Counted from the first letter of the stretch, positions 48,341 through 57,444 are shown. The stretch is 64,000 nucleotides of DNA from Polynucleobacter meluiroseus (GCA_945901245.1 CAMDKY010000003.1:1-64000), one strand, 5' to 3'. Notes: generated from the sequence alone by a model not told the origin. Numbers and translations are program-made.

Positions 48341-48682
48341 ATGACAAGTAAGCATTCTCAGGACGGAATAAAGCCCACCCAATCTGCAGTGGATACCGAT
48401 CAACTGTTGGCGGACTTTAAGGCCTTGGTCGCAGATGCAGAGGCGCTGATTGGCGCGACTGCCGATCAGGGCGGCGAAGGCATTGCGCAAATTCGGGCAC
48501 AAGCACAAGACTCACTGGCACAAGCCAAGGCCAACTTAGCAGATGTACAAGACGAAATTACCTCAAAAGCCAAAGCGGTTGCAGCCGATGCAGATGCGTT
48601 TGTGCATCAGAAGCCATGGCAGTCCGTCGGCATTGCGGCTGGCCTTGGGCTACTGATTGGTTTACTGATCAGTCGCCGCTAA
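48341..48682 (+). CDS. DUF883 family (YqjD/ElaB-like) membrane-anchored protein
   Basis: This 113-residue protein has a long amphipathic helix (about 20-90, with VADAEALIGATADQGGEG and AQAKANLADVQDEI) and a single C-terminal membrane anchor (WQSVGIAAGLGLLIGLLISRR), including the family's glycine-rich motif. In E. coli YqjD is an inner-membrane protein that binds ribosomes in stationary phase. It heads the yqjD-yqjE-yqjK order. Confidence 0.85.
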   Translation: MTSKHSQDGIKPTQSAVDTDQLLADFKALVADAEALIGATADQGGEGIAQIRAQAQDSLAQAKANLADVQDEITSKAKAVAADADAFVHQKPWQSVGIAAGLGLLIGLLISRR

Positions 48683-48693
48683 AAGGAATTGCC

Positions 48694-49059
48694 ATGTCAG
48701 TAGACGCCATGCTCTCGTCCATCAAAAATCTAGGGTCCACTGCAGTTGAGATAATCCAAACCCGCTTAGAGCTTTTTTCAAGTGATATTCAGATTGGCTG
48801 GCAGCGCTTACTCTCGGTACTAGTGCTAGTGATCATCACTCTTTTTAGCCTCTTGTTTGGTTTAGTACTGCTGGCAATCTTAATTGTGGTGTTGTATTGG
48901 GATAGCCATCGGGTATTTGTGCTCTCCTTGATGACGGGCAGTTTTTTATCCATCGGCATTTTGCTTGCACTATTCGTGCGCGCACAAATCAATGCGATTC
49001 CCAGATTATTTGAAGCCAGTTTAGGTGAGCTAGCAAAAGACCGTGACCATCTGACATGA
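48694..49059 (+). CDS. Phage-holin-family/YqjE-like membrane protein
   Basis: This 121-residue protein has an N-terminal helix (TAVEIIQTRLELFSSDIQIGW) and two adjacent hydrophobic segments (LSVLVLVIITLFSLLFGLVLLAILIVVLYW and VFVLSLMTGSFLSIGILLALFV), the holin-like YqjE layout. The start at 48694 has AAAGGAA before it; the longer open frame to 48616 lies inside the yqjD-like gene. It overlaps the next gene by four bases. It is probably an accessory envelope protein, not a phage lysis protein. Confidence 0.82.
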   Translation: MSVDAMLSSIKNLGSTAVEIIQTRLELFSSDIQIGWQRLLSVLVLVIITLFSLLFGLVLLAILIVVLYWDSHRVFVLSLMTGSFLSIGILLALFVRAQINAIPRLFEASLGELAKDRDHLT

Positions 49060-49367
49060 ACACACGCCTAAAGCAATTGCTAGAGCGTCAGCAGCGCTTG
49101 ATTGCTAAATCAGCCGAGCAGCGCGCCAGTATGGCAGACGACATGCGCGTGTGGCAAAAGCCCATCGCATGGCTTGATCGTGGACTGGGAGTGATTGAGT
49201 TGATTCAAAAGAATCGCGTGTTGCTGTATGCCGCATTTGCGCTATTGGCGAGCTACAAGCCAGCTGGCGCACGCAAGGTAGTGGTCTATGCGGTGAGCGC
49301 CCTTAAGCTGGTGCATCATGTGCGTGATCTAATTTCATCAGGTTCATCGTCGAAGTCCAAAACGTAA
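49056..49367 (+). CDS. YqjK-like protein
   Basis: This 103-residue basic protein has an N-terminal helix (LKQLLERQQRLIAKSAEQRA), a central moderately hydrophobic stretch (RVLLYAAFALLASYKPAGAR) and a Ser/Lys tail. Position after the YqjE-like gene (4-base overlap) and the helix pattern indicate YqjK; sequence similarity to that family is low. Function unknown, likely membrane-associated. Confidence 0.65.
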   Translation: MNTRLKQLLERQQRLIAKSAEQRASMADDMRVWQKPIAWLDRGLGVIELIQKNRVLLYAAFALLASYKPAGARKVVVYAVSALKLVHHVRDLISSGSSSKSKT

Positions 49368-49414
49368 TCGTTGGGCGGTCGAGGGTGAATGGAATTGCGA
49401 CTAAAATAGCCTGG

Positions 49415-49924
49415 ATGCCAATAAAACCCGACGAAGACGATTTAGGACCCAGTAAGTCCGAGCTGAAGCGTGAGATGACCGAACGCCAAAAATTGGCGGA
49501 GGTATTGTCAAAATTAAGTAGCGATGCACTGAAGAGCGTTCCGCTTGAAGACAATATTCGCGATGCCATAGCGCAAACCCAAAAGATTAAAACTTTCGAG
49601 GCCTTACGTCGCCATAAGCAATACCTTGGCAAATTGATGCGGGCACTCGATGCAGACGAAATTGCCGCAATTGAAAAGCGGCTCGAAATCATTGAAGGGC
49701 CTGGAAAAGTAGAAACTGCAAAGTTGCATCAGCTCGAAGCACTACGCGATCGACTCATCGCAGATGATGCTGCCTTTACAAAGCTCATCGAGCGATTCCC
49801 GGACTTGGATGTTCAGTTAATTCGGACGCTGATACGCAATGCACGCAAAGAAAAAGAACTGAATAAGCCACCCAAGGCCTATCGTGAAATCTTTCAGTTG
49901 CTGCGCAATTTAGAACTCAATTAA
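49415..49924 (+). CDS. darP: Ribosome-associated protein DarP (YjgA family)
   Basis: This 169-residue helical protein opens KPDEDDLGPSKSELKREM, with the family's conserved LKREM and LPLEDNIRDAI-like VPLEDNIRDAI motifs. The C-terminal PDLDVQLIRTLIRNARKEKE and RNLE are also conserved. E. coli YjgA/DarP associates with late 50S assembly intermediates. The start at 49415 (MPIKPDEDD) suits homologues; a GTG at 49385 would add ten residues. It is convergent with rhlE. Confidence 0.85.
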   Translation: MPIKPDEDDLGPSKSELKREMTERQKLAEVLSKLSSDALKSVPLEDNIRDAIAQTQKIKTFEALRRHKQYLGKLMRALDADEIAAIEKRLEIIEGPGKVETAKLHQLEALRDRLIADDAAFTKLIERFPDLDVQLIRTLIRNARKEKELNKPPKAYREIFQLLRNLELN

Positions 49925-49927
49925 TAC

Positions 49928-51214
49928 TCAGTTTGGTTTGCGTGCAGGCCTGGATTGCGGCCGGCGTGGAGCGTTACTCGGCTTTGCACCGCTAGGTGAT
50001 CTGCCTTGGCGCGCCTGACCCTGACCTCGACCTTGCCCGCTGCGTAATTGAATTGGCTGTGGTTTTGCATGGGGATCTGGCTCAAAACCGGGCACCACTT
50101 CCTGCGGTACCTTTTGCTTGATAAGGCGCTCAATGTCGCGCAGCATCTGATGCTCATCGACGCATACCAACGAAACGGCTACGCCATTTGAGCCGGCACG
50201 ACCGGTACGGCCGATGCGGTGAACGTAATCTTCGGGCACGTTTGGCAAGTCATAATTAACCACGTGGGGCAACTGATCAATATCAATCCCGCGGGCCGCA
50301 ATATCGGTAGCAATGAGCGCGGTTAGCTTGCCCGCCTTAAAGTCAGCCAATGCTTTGGTTCGGGCAGATTGGCTTTTATTGCCATGAATGGCCATGCAAC
50401 TGATGCCGTCTTTTTCTAATTGCGTCACCAGCTTATTAGCGCCATGCTTCGTACGGGTAAAGACGAGCACTTGCTCCCAGTGATTCGATTTGATCAAATG
50501 CGCTAATAAAGGGTGTTTAGCAGTGCGGTCCACTGGATAGATCTTTTGGGCGATGGCCTCATTAGTACTATTGCTGCGCGCCACCTCGATTAAGGCAGGC
50601 GAGTTCAATAGGCCGTCGGCAAGGGATTTGATTTCAGTAGAGAAGGTGGCAGAAAACAGCAGATTTTGCCGTTGGGGTGGCAAGGCTGCTAGGATTTTTT
50701 TAATGTCGCGTAAAAAGCCCATGTCCAGCATGCGATCTGCCTCATCTAAGACGAGAATCTCGACTCCCTTGAGGGAGACGGCATTTTGACCCATAAAATC
50801 CAGCAAGCGGCCTGGTGTCGCTACCAAGATATCGAGACCACTCTGTATTGCTTTGAGTTGCGGATTGGGGCCGACGCCCCCAAAAATGACAGCAGACTTT
50901 AGTTTGGTGTATTTGCCATAGGTCATGACGGATTCATGTACCTGCGCCGCCAATTCCCGGGTTGGCGTCAAGATTAGCGCACGAATAGCGCGGCGAGCAC
51001 CTGCTACCGGCGGAGCGCCAGTAATGAGGCGTTGCAAGATGGGCAAGGTAAAGCCAGCGGTTTTGCCAGTGCCCGTTTGGGCTGCAGCCAACAAGTCGCC
51101 GCCCTTTAATACAGCTGGGATCGATTGACCTTGAATCGGAGTAGGGGTGGTATAGCCATGTTCTTTAATGGCTAGAAGGATGGGATCGGACAGGCCGAGA
51201 TCAGTGAATAACAT
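49928..51214 (-). CDS. rhlE: DEAD-box ATP-dependent RNA helicase, RhlE type
   Basis: This is a 428-residue DEAD-box helicase. The Q motif is [26 protein letters not shown]; the Walker A is [15 protein letters not shown] box [16 protein letters not shown]; and the C-domain has VRTKHG-like [22 protein letters not shown] and [11 protein letters not shown] basic Gly/Arg/Gln tail follows (about 380-428). It unwinds short duplexes in ribosome assembly and mRNA turnover. I took ATG at 51214. Its long upstream leader may fold. Confidence 0.92.
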   Translation of the reverse strand: MLFTDLGLSDPILLAIKEHGYTTPTPIQGQSIPAVLKGGDLLAAAQTGTGKTAGFTLPILQRLITGAPPVAGARRAIRALILTPTRELAAQVHESVMTYGKYTKLKSAVIFGGVGPNPQLKAIQSGLDILVATPGRLLDFMGQNAVSLKGVEILVLDEADRMLDMGFLRDIKKILAALPPQRQNLLFSATFSTEIKSLADGLLNSPALIEVARSNSTNEAIAQKIYPVDRTAKHPLLAHLIKSNHWEQVLVFTRTKHGANKLVTQLEKDGISCMAIHGNKSQSARTKALADFKAGKLTALIATDIAARGIDIDQLPHVVNYDLPNVPEDYVHRIGRTGRAGSNGVAVSLVCVDEHQMLRDIERLIKQKVPQEVVPGFEPDPHAKPQPIQLRSGQGRGQGQARQGRSPSGAKPSNAPRRPQSRPARKPN

Positions 51215-51290
51215 GAAAACCAATGCAAAAAAAGGAAAAACAAAAAAGCAGGAAGATGGGAAATGGCAATCCGAATGAAGGAGATGAAGC

Positions 51291-51333
51291 TAAACGCGCT
51301 AGGCATTTAGTGTGGATCCCTTGAATGCGTTTA
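51291..51333 (-). promoter_or_regulatory. Inverted repeat in the rhlE leader
   Basis: TAAACGC (51291-51297) and GCGTTTA (51327-51333) are a perfect 7-bp repeat, with part of the inner sequence (GCATTTAGTG) also partly self-complementary. It lies about 77-120 bases before the rhlE ATG, on the leader side. It could be a leader hairpin or an operator. Confidence 0.4.
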
Positions 51334-51401
51334 GGCGATCTGGCTCTTCGAGCGCAAGAGGAAATAAAATCCTCACAACGAAGAATAGCACAACAGGCAT
51401 G

Positions 51402-51427
51402 AAAAAAGCCGCTGTATTAGCGGCTTT
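51402..51427 (-). terminator. Rho-independent terminator of the Bug-protein gene
   Basis: On the minus strand AAAGCCGCT, loop AATAC and AGCGGCTTT form a 9-bp stem followed by a T run (read as A at 51402-51407 on the plus strand). It lies 22 bases after the stop of the solute-binding protein gene. Confidence 0.9.
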
Positions 51428-51448
51428 CTTCGTTAGCGTTGCCTCGAA

Positions 51449-52432
51449 TTAATCGAGTTTGGCACCGGATTTTGCAACGACAGCAGCCCAGCGCTTCACG
51501 TTTGCGCTTACTTCTTTACCGAATTCTTCACCGTAAAGATTAGGAATCTCGGAGCCGTTCGCAGCCCAGATTGCTTTGAGCTTAGGCGTACTCAAGGCTT
51601 TTTTCACTTCAACAATCATCTTATCGATGATGGGCTGTGGTGTGCCGCGTGGAGCGAAGAGCGAATACCAGGTCGACACGATGTAGTCTGGCATGCCGGC
51701 TTCTACAAAGGTAGGTACATTCGGAATAGCTGGATTGCGATTCTTCGATGCAACTGCAATCGCAACCAATTTACCAGCATTGATTTGTGGTGCTGACGTT
51801 GCTAAGCCATCAAACTCAAGATCAACCTGACCCGCTAACAAATCGCTCATTGCAGGACCTGCGCCGCGGTATGGGATGTGGGTAATAAAGGTACCCGTTT
51901 GAATCTTGTAAAGCTCACCAGCCAAATGGTGAACGGTTCCGCTTCCTGCGCTTGCAAAGTTATATTTGCCTGGATTCTTTTTCATCAGATCGACAAATTC
52001 TTTCGCGTTGCGGGCGCTGACTTTTTGTGGGTTTACAACCAAGACCTGAGGCACGTTCGCAAGCATTGCCACTGGAATAAAGCTCTTCTCAATGTCATAG
52101 TCTAAATTCTTATACATCGAAGGAGCAATGGTGTGGTGTGTAGCACCGACAAACCAGTTGTAACCGTCTGGGGCTGCCTTTGCAGCGGCAGACGCGCCTA
52201 CTGTACCGCCAGCTCCGCCGCGGTTGTCAATGATCACTTGCCTACCCAATTGCTCTGTGAGTTGTGCGGCTAAAGGACGCGCAAAGGCATCGGTACCACC
52301 ACCGGCTGGAAATGGGTTCAGGAATGTAATGGGCTTCACAGGCCATTCTTGCGCAACTGCTGCGGTTCCTGTTACCAATGAGACACAGAGAACAGACTTC
52401 AGTAGCTTCTCAATTAATGAGTTCTTAATCAT
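51449..52432 (-). CDS. Bug-family tripartite tricarboxylate transporter substrate-binding protein
   Basis: This is a 327-residue periplasmic binding protein. A signal peptide (about 1-27, ending AVAQEWP) is followed by WPVKPITFLNPFPAGGGTDAFAR, the usual Bug start, and RQVIIDNRGGAGGTVGASAAAKAAPDGY, the ligand-pocket loop. VPTFVEAGMPDYIVSTWYSLFAPRGTP is the standard C-terminal block. Ligands in the family are carboxylates and amides. No TctA/TctB permease is adjacent, as with most Bug genes in Burkholderiales. Confidence 0.92.
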   Translation of the reverse strand: MIKNSLIEKLLKSVLCVSLVTGTAAVAQEWPVKPITFLNPFPAGGGTDAFARPLAAQLTEQLGRQVIIDNRGGAGGTVGASAAAKAAPDGYNWFVGATHHTIAPSMYKNLDYDIEKSFIPVAMLANVPQVLVVNPQKVSARNAKEFVDLMKKNPGKYNFASAGSGTVHHLAGELYKIQTGTFITHIPYRGAGPAMSDLLAGQVDLEFDGLATSAPQINAGKLVAIAVASKNRNPAIPNVPTFVEAGMPDYIVSTWYSLFAPRGTPQPIIDKMIVEVKKALSTPKLKAIWAANGSEIPNLYGEEFGKEVSANVKRWAAVVAKSGAKLD

Positions 52433-52785
52433 TGTTTTTTTATCCTTCGTTAATAAAATCGGTTCATCTATTGCAATGCCTAAATCAAACGGATGCAGTC
52501 TAGCTGAGAATAAACAATAAAAAAGTGACGAAGATCAACTTCAGCAGCTTCTTTAGGCTAACGGCTTGTGTCTCAATCTAGCGGTATTCCGCTTTATTCT
52601 TTTTGCAACAAAGGAACATTTTTAATGGATTTACGCATTAACCATATAGCGATTTACCCCTAGAATTGAATGATGGTGTTTTAGATCTCCTGTACCCCTT
52701 CCTATTGGGCTGGTACGCAATAGAGGCAGAACATGGCAAGGCTGGGAAGACGATAAAATGAGTTTACTAATTCGATAGCCTAAAC
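52433..52785. other. Intergenic region with a hairpin and a 12-codon ORF
   Basis: No complete gene is visible in these 353 bases. AGCGG (52580-52584)/CCGCT (52589-52593) plus a T-rich stretch to 52604 looks like a plus-strand terminator without an obvious gene before it. An ATG at 52625 with AAGGA 9 bases ahead opens 12 codons reading MDLRINHIAIYP, similar to the start of a VOC protein; after its TAG there is no recognisable continuation. The Bug gene's minus-strand leader and promoter must lie near 52433. Confidence 0.5.
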
Positions 52786-53595
52786 CTATTTACCTTGCCA
52801 ATTCGGGGGTATTCCATCCAAAAAAGCATTGACCCCGGTTTTAAAGTCATTACTGCCATAACATTCCCGAATTAAGTTGTCGCAGTTGGGTAACTGACTG
52901 CGGAGAATGCGATGGATGGTCGCCTTGGATACCTTTTGCGTAACGGGCGCGAGGGAGCTGAGTTTGGTTGCTAGGGCTTGTGCAGCCGCATCCATTTCGT
53001 CTGGAGCATAGGTTTTAAGTACAAACCCATTGGCAACTAACTCGGTGGCATTGACTAGCTCGGCCAAGAGCAGCATACGCTTGACCATGCTAACCCCGAG
53101 GTGGTGGGTAAGCCAAGCCACGTTACCAACCGACAGGCAGTTGCCGAGTGTGCGGGCGATTGGGACACCAAAACGAGCATCGTGCGTGGCAATCCGAAAA
53201 TCACAGCAGCTGGCAATCGCTAGGCCACCGCCTACTGCCAAGCCCTCAATCACTGCAATGGTCGGAATGGGCAGATCAATTAATGGCGCAAAGTAGGAAT
53301 CAATCGAGGCTTCGTAGGCAATTCCATCGTCTCCACTCGTAAAGCCACTAAATTGTGCAATATCACTACCAGATACAAATGATTTGCCGCCGGCGCCGCG
53401 CAGTACAGCCGCCCGAATGCTCGACGTCTCGGCAATCTCCAGGCAAATGCTGCGCAAGCGTTCATACATCGCTACGGTCATGGCGTTGCGTGCCGCGACA
53501 TGGTCAAAGGTGATGTGGGCAATGCCATTTTCTACTGAAAAGAGGACTTGAGCTACTTTGGGGCTAGGGGAAGGGGGCGGGGCAGATGGGCTCAT
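52786..53595 (-). CDS. Enoyl-CoA hydratase/isomerase-family protein
   Basis: This is a 269-residue crotonase-fold enzyme. The CoA/oxyanion motifs are FDHVAARNAMTVAMYERL, LRGAGGKSFVSGSDIAQF and IEGLAVGGGLAIASCCDFRIA. The first catalytic Glu of true hydratases, normally in an FGxPE context, is replaced: here FGVPIARTLGNCLS. So the reaction may be isomerisation, hydrolysis or another crotonase reaction. It is divergent from the CaiB-type CoA-transferase (66-base gap), suggesting a joint acyl-CoA pathway. Confidence 0.85.
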   Translation of the reverse strand: MSPSAPPPSPSPKVAQVLFSVENGIAHITFDHVAARNAMTVAMYERLRSICLEIAETSSIRAAVLRGAGGKSFVSGSDIAQFSGFTSGDDGIAYEASIDSYFAPLIDLPIPTIAVIEGLAVGGGLAIASCCDFRIATHDARFGVPIARTLGNCLSVGNVAWLTHHLGVSMVKRMLLLAELVNATELVANGFVLKTYAPDEMDAAAQALATKLSSLAPVTQKVSKATIHRILRSQLPNCDNLIRECYGSNDFKTGVNAFLDGIPPNWQGK

Positions 53596-53661
53596 AAATG
53601 ATTTATATTAGGTGATGGGTTCATTCTAATTACAAAAGAACCCGTTACAACCAAAGAGACC

Positions 53662-54906
53662 ATGACCAATTCCACGCAACGTGTAAATAAGCCATTGCAG
53701 GCTGCCAATCGACCCTTACCGCTAGCAGGCGTGCGCGTTTTGGATGTGAGTCAAGTGATGGCAGGTCCTTACTGCTGCATGTTGCTGGCTGATTTGGGTG
53801 CTGATGTGATCAAGATTGAGCCTCCAGGTACGGGTGATCAAACCCGAGGCGCAATGGGGTTCAAGATGAAGGGTTCCGATAGCATGGGTTTTTTAAACAT
53901 GAATCGCAATAAACGCAGTGTTGCCTTGAACCTTAAAAGTAAAGCCGGTAAAGAAGTTTTTTTTGAGCTCGTAAAAACAGCCGACATCTTAGTTGAAAAC
54001 TACCGACCCGGCGTTATGAAAAAACTCGGCATCGACTACGCCGTTTTAAAAGACATCAACCCCGGTTTGGTCTACGCGAGTATTTCTGGGTTTGGTCAAA
54101 CAGGCCCCTGGGCCGAGCGTCCCGGTTTTGATTTGATGGCCCAAGCCATGTCGGGTGTAATGAGTGTGACGGGCTACCCTGATGGACCGCCTGTAAAAGC
54201 AGGTGTCCCCGTTGCCGATATTGGCTGCGCGCTCTTTGCCGTCTATGCCATTTTGGCAGCGCACATTGGTAAGAAAAATACCGGGGAAGGGCAGTTCATT
54301 GATGCTTCTTTGTTTGACGCGGCCTTGGCATTTTCCATTTGGGACACTTCGCAGTATTGGGGAACTGGCGTTGAGCCATACAAGCTCGGTACTGCCAACC
54401 ACATGAGTGCACCCTACCAAGCCATGAAAGCATCCGACGGCTACTTTGTCATGGGCGCCACCAATCAAAAGCTATGGGCTTTGCTGTGTGACAAGATTCA
54501 TCGACCTGACCTTCTCAGCGATGCGCGTTTCATGACAAATCCATTACGGCTTGCGAACCGTGAGGAACTCGTTAACGAATTAGAAAAAACCTTTGTGACT
54601 AAAACCGGAACAGAGTGGGTCGATCTATTGCTCGCTGAGGGTATTCCGGCAGGACCAATTAATACCTATCCAGAGGCATTTGAGAGCGAGCATGGCAAGC
54701 ACCGCCAAATGCGCATGGAAATCGATCACCCAATTGAAGGCAAAGTCCCCAACATTGGTTTTGCAGTGAAGTTATCCGGCACACCGCAACAAGTGCGCAT
54801 GCATCCCCCATTATTAGGCGAGCACACCGAATCGGTCCTCGCAGAAATTGGCATTACGGGTGACGCATTAAAAACCTTTGAATCAGGCGGCGCTTTTTTG
54901 CCTTAA
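53662..54906 (+). CDS. CaiB/BaiF-family CoA-transferase
   Basis: This 414-residue class III CoA-transferase has GVRVLDVSQVMAGPYCCMLLADLGADVIKIEPPGTGDQ as the N-terminal Rossmann part and YASISGFGQTGPWAERPGFD, both family signatures. The Asp in SLFDAALAF (about 219) lies at the position of the catalytic Asp. Length is normal. It likely shuttles CoA from a donor acyl-CoA to a carboxylic acid. The start is the ATG at 53662. The VOC gene follows 25 bases later. Confidence 0.92.
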   Translation: MTNSTQRVNKPLQAANRPLPLAGVRVLDVSQVMAGPYCCMLLADLGADVIKIEPPGTGDQTRGAMGFKMKGSDSMGFLNMNRNKRSVALNLKSKAGKEVFFELVKTADILVENYRPGVMKKLGIDYAVLKDINPGLVYASISGFGQTGPWAERPGFDLMAQAMSGVMSVTGYPDGPPVKAGVPVADIGCALFAVYAILAAHIGKKNTGEGQFIDASLFDAALAFSIWDTSQYWGTGVEPYKLGTANHMSAPYQAMKASDGYFVMGATNQKLWALLCDKIHRPDLLSDARFMTNPLRLANREELVNELEKTFVTKTGTEWVDLLLAEGIPAGPINTYPEAFESEHGKHRQMRMEIDHPIEGKVPNIGFAVKLSGTPQQVRMHPPLLGEHTESVLAEIGITGDALKTFESGGAFLP

Positions 54907-54931
54907 TTAAATAACAGCACAGGAACTCCCC

Positions 54932-55330
54932 TTGAATACCTTAATCGATCGCATTGACCACATTGTTTTAACCGTCACCGACATTGAAGTGACCACGCAG
55001 TTTTATGAAAAAGCCTTTGGCTTTGAGCGTGAGTTTTTTAGAGGACCTGAAGGTCAACCTCGCCACGCTTTATTGTTTGGTCAATTGAAAATCAATTTAC
55101 AAGATCGCGATACGGAAACGCCGACGAAGGCCCGCATTCCGACGATTGGTTCGGGCGATTTTTGCTTGATCGCTTCGGTACCGCTAGATGACTTTATCAA
55201 GCACCTCGAAGCACACCAAATCCCAATCGATGTGGGTCCGGTATCGCGCAGAGGCGCTTTGGGTCCAATACGCTCAGTCTACCTTCGCGATCCCGACGGT
55301 AACTTGGTTGAAGTTGCTGAATACGTTTAA
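54932..55330 (+). CDS. VOC-family protein (STM3117-like), TTG start
   Basis: This 132-residue glyoxalase-fold protein opens IDRIDHIVLTVTDIEVTTQFYEKAFGF. The metal ligand candidates are His in DHIVL, His in RHALLFG and Glu in NLVEVAEY. A TTG at 54932 is the start: AGGA lies 7 bases before it and no ATG is available. Members act as lyases, dioxygenases or fosfomycin-type enzymes; the substrate is not known. Likely co-transcribed with the CoA-transferase. Confidence 0.85.
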   Translation: MNTLIDRIDHIVLTVTDIEVTTQFYEKAFGFEREFFRGPEGQPRHALLFGQLKINLQDRDTETPTKARIPTIGSGDFCLIASVPLDDFIKHLEAHQIPIDVGPVSRRGALGPIRSVYLRDPDGNLVEVAEYV

Positions 55331-55336
55331 GTCAAG

Positions 55337-55825
55337 ATGAGTACGCCAAGTAAAGCAAGCACAAAAGGCAGTGGAGTTGGCTTTGTTGTAGTGCAAGCCA
55401 TCTTATTGGGGCTACTTTTCTTTGGCCCGGTTCGTCTCAATGCGGGCGAGGCTTGCGGTATTCAAAATGTGCTGCTTCAATGGTTTGGCTATGCTGTTTT
55501 TGTTATTGGCAGCAGCATTGCAATCATTGCAGCATTTCATTTGGGCAAAAATCTCACGCCACTACCCAAGCCAAAAGACAATGCCGAGTTCGTGCAAACT
55601 GGCTTATACCGCTGGGTGCGCCACCCGATTTATTTCGGGGTGATTGTCTTGTGCCTTGGTTGGGGATTGATTCAGCAATCGACCTTGGTTTGGCTGTATG
55701 TGTTGATTATTGCCATCTTCTTTGACATCAAATCACGCAAAGAAGAGCTGTGGTTGTGCGAGCGTTTTTCTGAATATCCAGAATACCAAGGACGCGTTCG
55801 AAAACTCGTGCCTTGGATTTATTAA
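55337..55825 (+). CDS. Isoprenylcysteine carboxyl methyltransferase-family (ICMT/PEMT-like) membrane protein
   Basis: This 162-residue protein has four hydrophobic segments and the C-terminal motif LYRWVRHPIYFGVIVLCLGWGL, followed by KEELWLCERFSEYPEYQGRVRKLVPW, the diagnostic RHPxY...E...Y...V signature of this family. It is a membrane-bound SAM-dependent methyltransferase; bacterial substrates are mostly unknown lipids or small thiols. It begins 6 bases after the VOC stop. Confidence 0.85.
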   Translation: MSTPSKASTKGSGVGFVVVQAILLGLLFFGPVRLNAGEACGIQNVLLQWFGYAVFVIGSSIAIIAAFHLGKNLTPLPKPKDNAEFVQTGLYRWVRHPIYFGVIVLCLGWGLIQQSTLVWLYVLIIAIFFDIKSRKEELWLCERFSEYPEYQGRVRKLVPWIY

Positions 55826-55845
55826 AAGCGTTCACGGCGAAGTAC

Positions 55846-57444
55846 TTAGAACGCAGCAACAGCCCCATCACTTCGTGGATCCCAGCCGCCACGCAGCACG
55901 CCTGAAGGTTCACGAATGATGCAGCCCGCATGGCCAACGGTCTCATCAAAATCAGCGAGCATTTCAATATCATGACCCATGGCGGCAAGCTGAGACACTA
56001 CTTTGCTATCAAAGCGGGACTCCAGTTTTAGACTGTCACTGGTTTGCCCCCAGGTTCTACCGAGCAACCAGCGTGGTCTACTAATTGCATCCTGTGGGTT
56101 AAGTCCATAGGTCGCGGTTCGCGTAAATACGGCGCACTGGGTTTGCGGTTGACCATCGCCGCCCATGGTGCCGTAGACCATCGAGCGGCCATCCTTAAAT
56201 AATGCCATGGCCGGATTAAGCGTATGAAACGGTTTGCGATGAGGCTCTAAGGTGTTTAAGTTATGCGGGTCTAGTGAAAAACTACAGCCCCTGTTTTGCC
56301 AATTCACACCGGACTTGGGCAACACAATGCCAGCGCCAAACTCGTGATAAATACTTTGAATAAAGGATACGCAACGGCCTTCGCCATCCACAACGCCCAT
56401 CCAAATGGTATCGGCGGGTCCGCGGCCGGCGCCCCAAGGTAGGGCCTTTTGACTATCCACTTTGTTAGCCAAGCCCTTTAAAAAGTCAGGGGTTAAAAAG
56501 TGCTGTGCGTGATGGGACATATAGGCAGGATCAGTTACGTGCTGGTCACGTACTCTAAAAGCCTGCTTGGTTGCTTCAACGCAGTGGTGGATGTATTCAG
56601 CGCTATCCACATCAAAGCGTTTTAAGTTGAGTTGATCCAGAATGCCTAAGATCATCAAAGAGACAACGCCTTGTGTTGGTGGCGTCATGTTATAGACATT
56701 GCCTAAGCTGTGTTTGAGTTCAAGTGGGTCAATTAGTTTTGCCCGATGGCGCTGCAAGTCCGCTAAGCGCAATGGACTACCAATGGCAGTTAACTCTTTT
56801 GCAAGTAACTCAGCTAGTTCACCGCGGTAATAGTCGTCGGTTCCTTTTTTTGCAATCTGCCGGAGGGTGGCTGCAAGCCTTCCTTGCTTAAAAATACTAC
56901 CGACTTCTGGACTTTTGCCATTAACTAAAAAGGTTTCAGCAAAGCCGGGGATGGGTGTTAACTCGGCCCGTTTTTTTTCGGTTAGGCTGGATTGACTTAA
57001 TGTAACTGGAACGCCGCTTTCAGCGTAATGAATTGCATCTTGTAGCAGCCGGGATAAAGGCAATTTGCCACCCAAGCCTTTTTTGGAGAGGGCGTGCGCT
57101 GCTCCCCAGCCCGAAATCGTTCCGGCAACCGTATTAGCTGCGATGGGGCCGCGAAACGGGATGGATTTGGTAACGCCTTGATCTGCGTACCACTGTTTGG
57201 TTGCCAGGCCAGCAGAGGCGCCACAGGCATCAATGCCCCCCATCGCTTTGCCTGGAGCATGAATAACCCAGAAAGAGTCGCCACCAATCGAGTTCATGTG
57301 GGGATAAACCACTGCGATGGTTGCGGCTGCTGAAATCATGGCTTCCAACGCATTGCCACCTTCACGCAACACCGCAAGCGCTGACTCCGATGCGAGTGAG
57401 TGTGGCGCTACCGCCATTCCTTGAATACCCCATTTTGCTTGCAT
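55846..57444 (-). CDS. Gamma-glutamyltransferase-family Ntn hydrolase
   Basis: This is a 532-residue member of the GGT/acylase family. The nucleophilic Thr that becomes the N-terminus of the small subunit after self-cleavage is in PADTIWMGVVD (about residue 346), aligned with the E. coli TTHYSVVD region. GGNALEAMISAAATIAVVYPHMNSIGGDSF and MVYGTMGGDGQPQTQ are also typical. No signal peptide is visible, unlike secreted GGTs, so it probably acts in the cytoplasm on a gamma-glutamyl or acyl-amide compound. AGAGAG precedes the ATG at 57444. Confidence 0.88.
   Translation of the reverse strand: MQAKWGIQGMAVAPHSLASESALAVLREGGNALEAMISAAATIAVVYPHMNSIGGDSFWVIHAPGKAMGGIDACGASAGLATKQWYADQGVTKSIPFRGPIAANTVAGTISGWGAAHALSKKGLGGKLPLSRLLQDAIHYAESGVPVTLSQSSLTEKKRAELTPIPGFAETFLVNGKSPEVGSIFKQGRLAATLRQIAKKGTDDYYRGELAELLAKELTAIGSPLRLADLQRHRAKLIDPLELKHSLGNVYNMTPPTQGVVSLMILGILDQLNLKRFDVDSAEYIHHCVEATKQAFRVRDQHVTDPAYMSHHAQHFLTPDFLKGLANKVDSQKALPWGAGRGPADTIWMGVVDGEGRCVSFIQSIYHEFGAGIVLPKSGVNWQNRGCSFSLDPHNLNTLEPHRKPFHTLNPAMALFKDGRSMVYGTMGGDGQPQTQCAVFTRTATYGLNPQDAISRPRWLLGRTWGQTSDSLKLESRFDSKVVSQLAAMGHDIEMLADFDETVGHAGCIIREPSGVLRGGWDPRSDGAVAAF

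Noticed and set aside
48694..49059. Prophage remnant because of the holin-like label
   Set aside because: The neighbours are the YqjD- and YqjK-like genes and DarP, a normal chromosomal envelope set; no phage structural or integrase gene is present.
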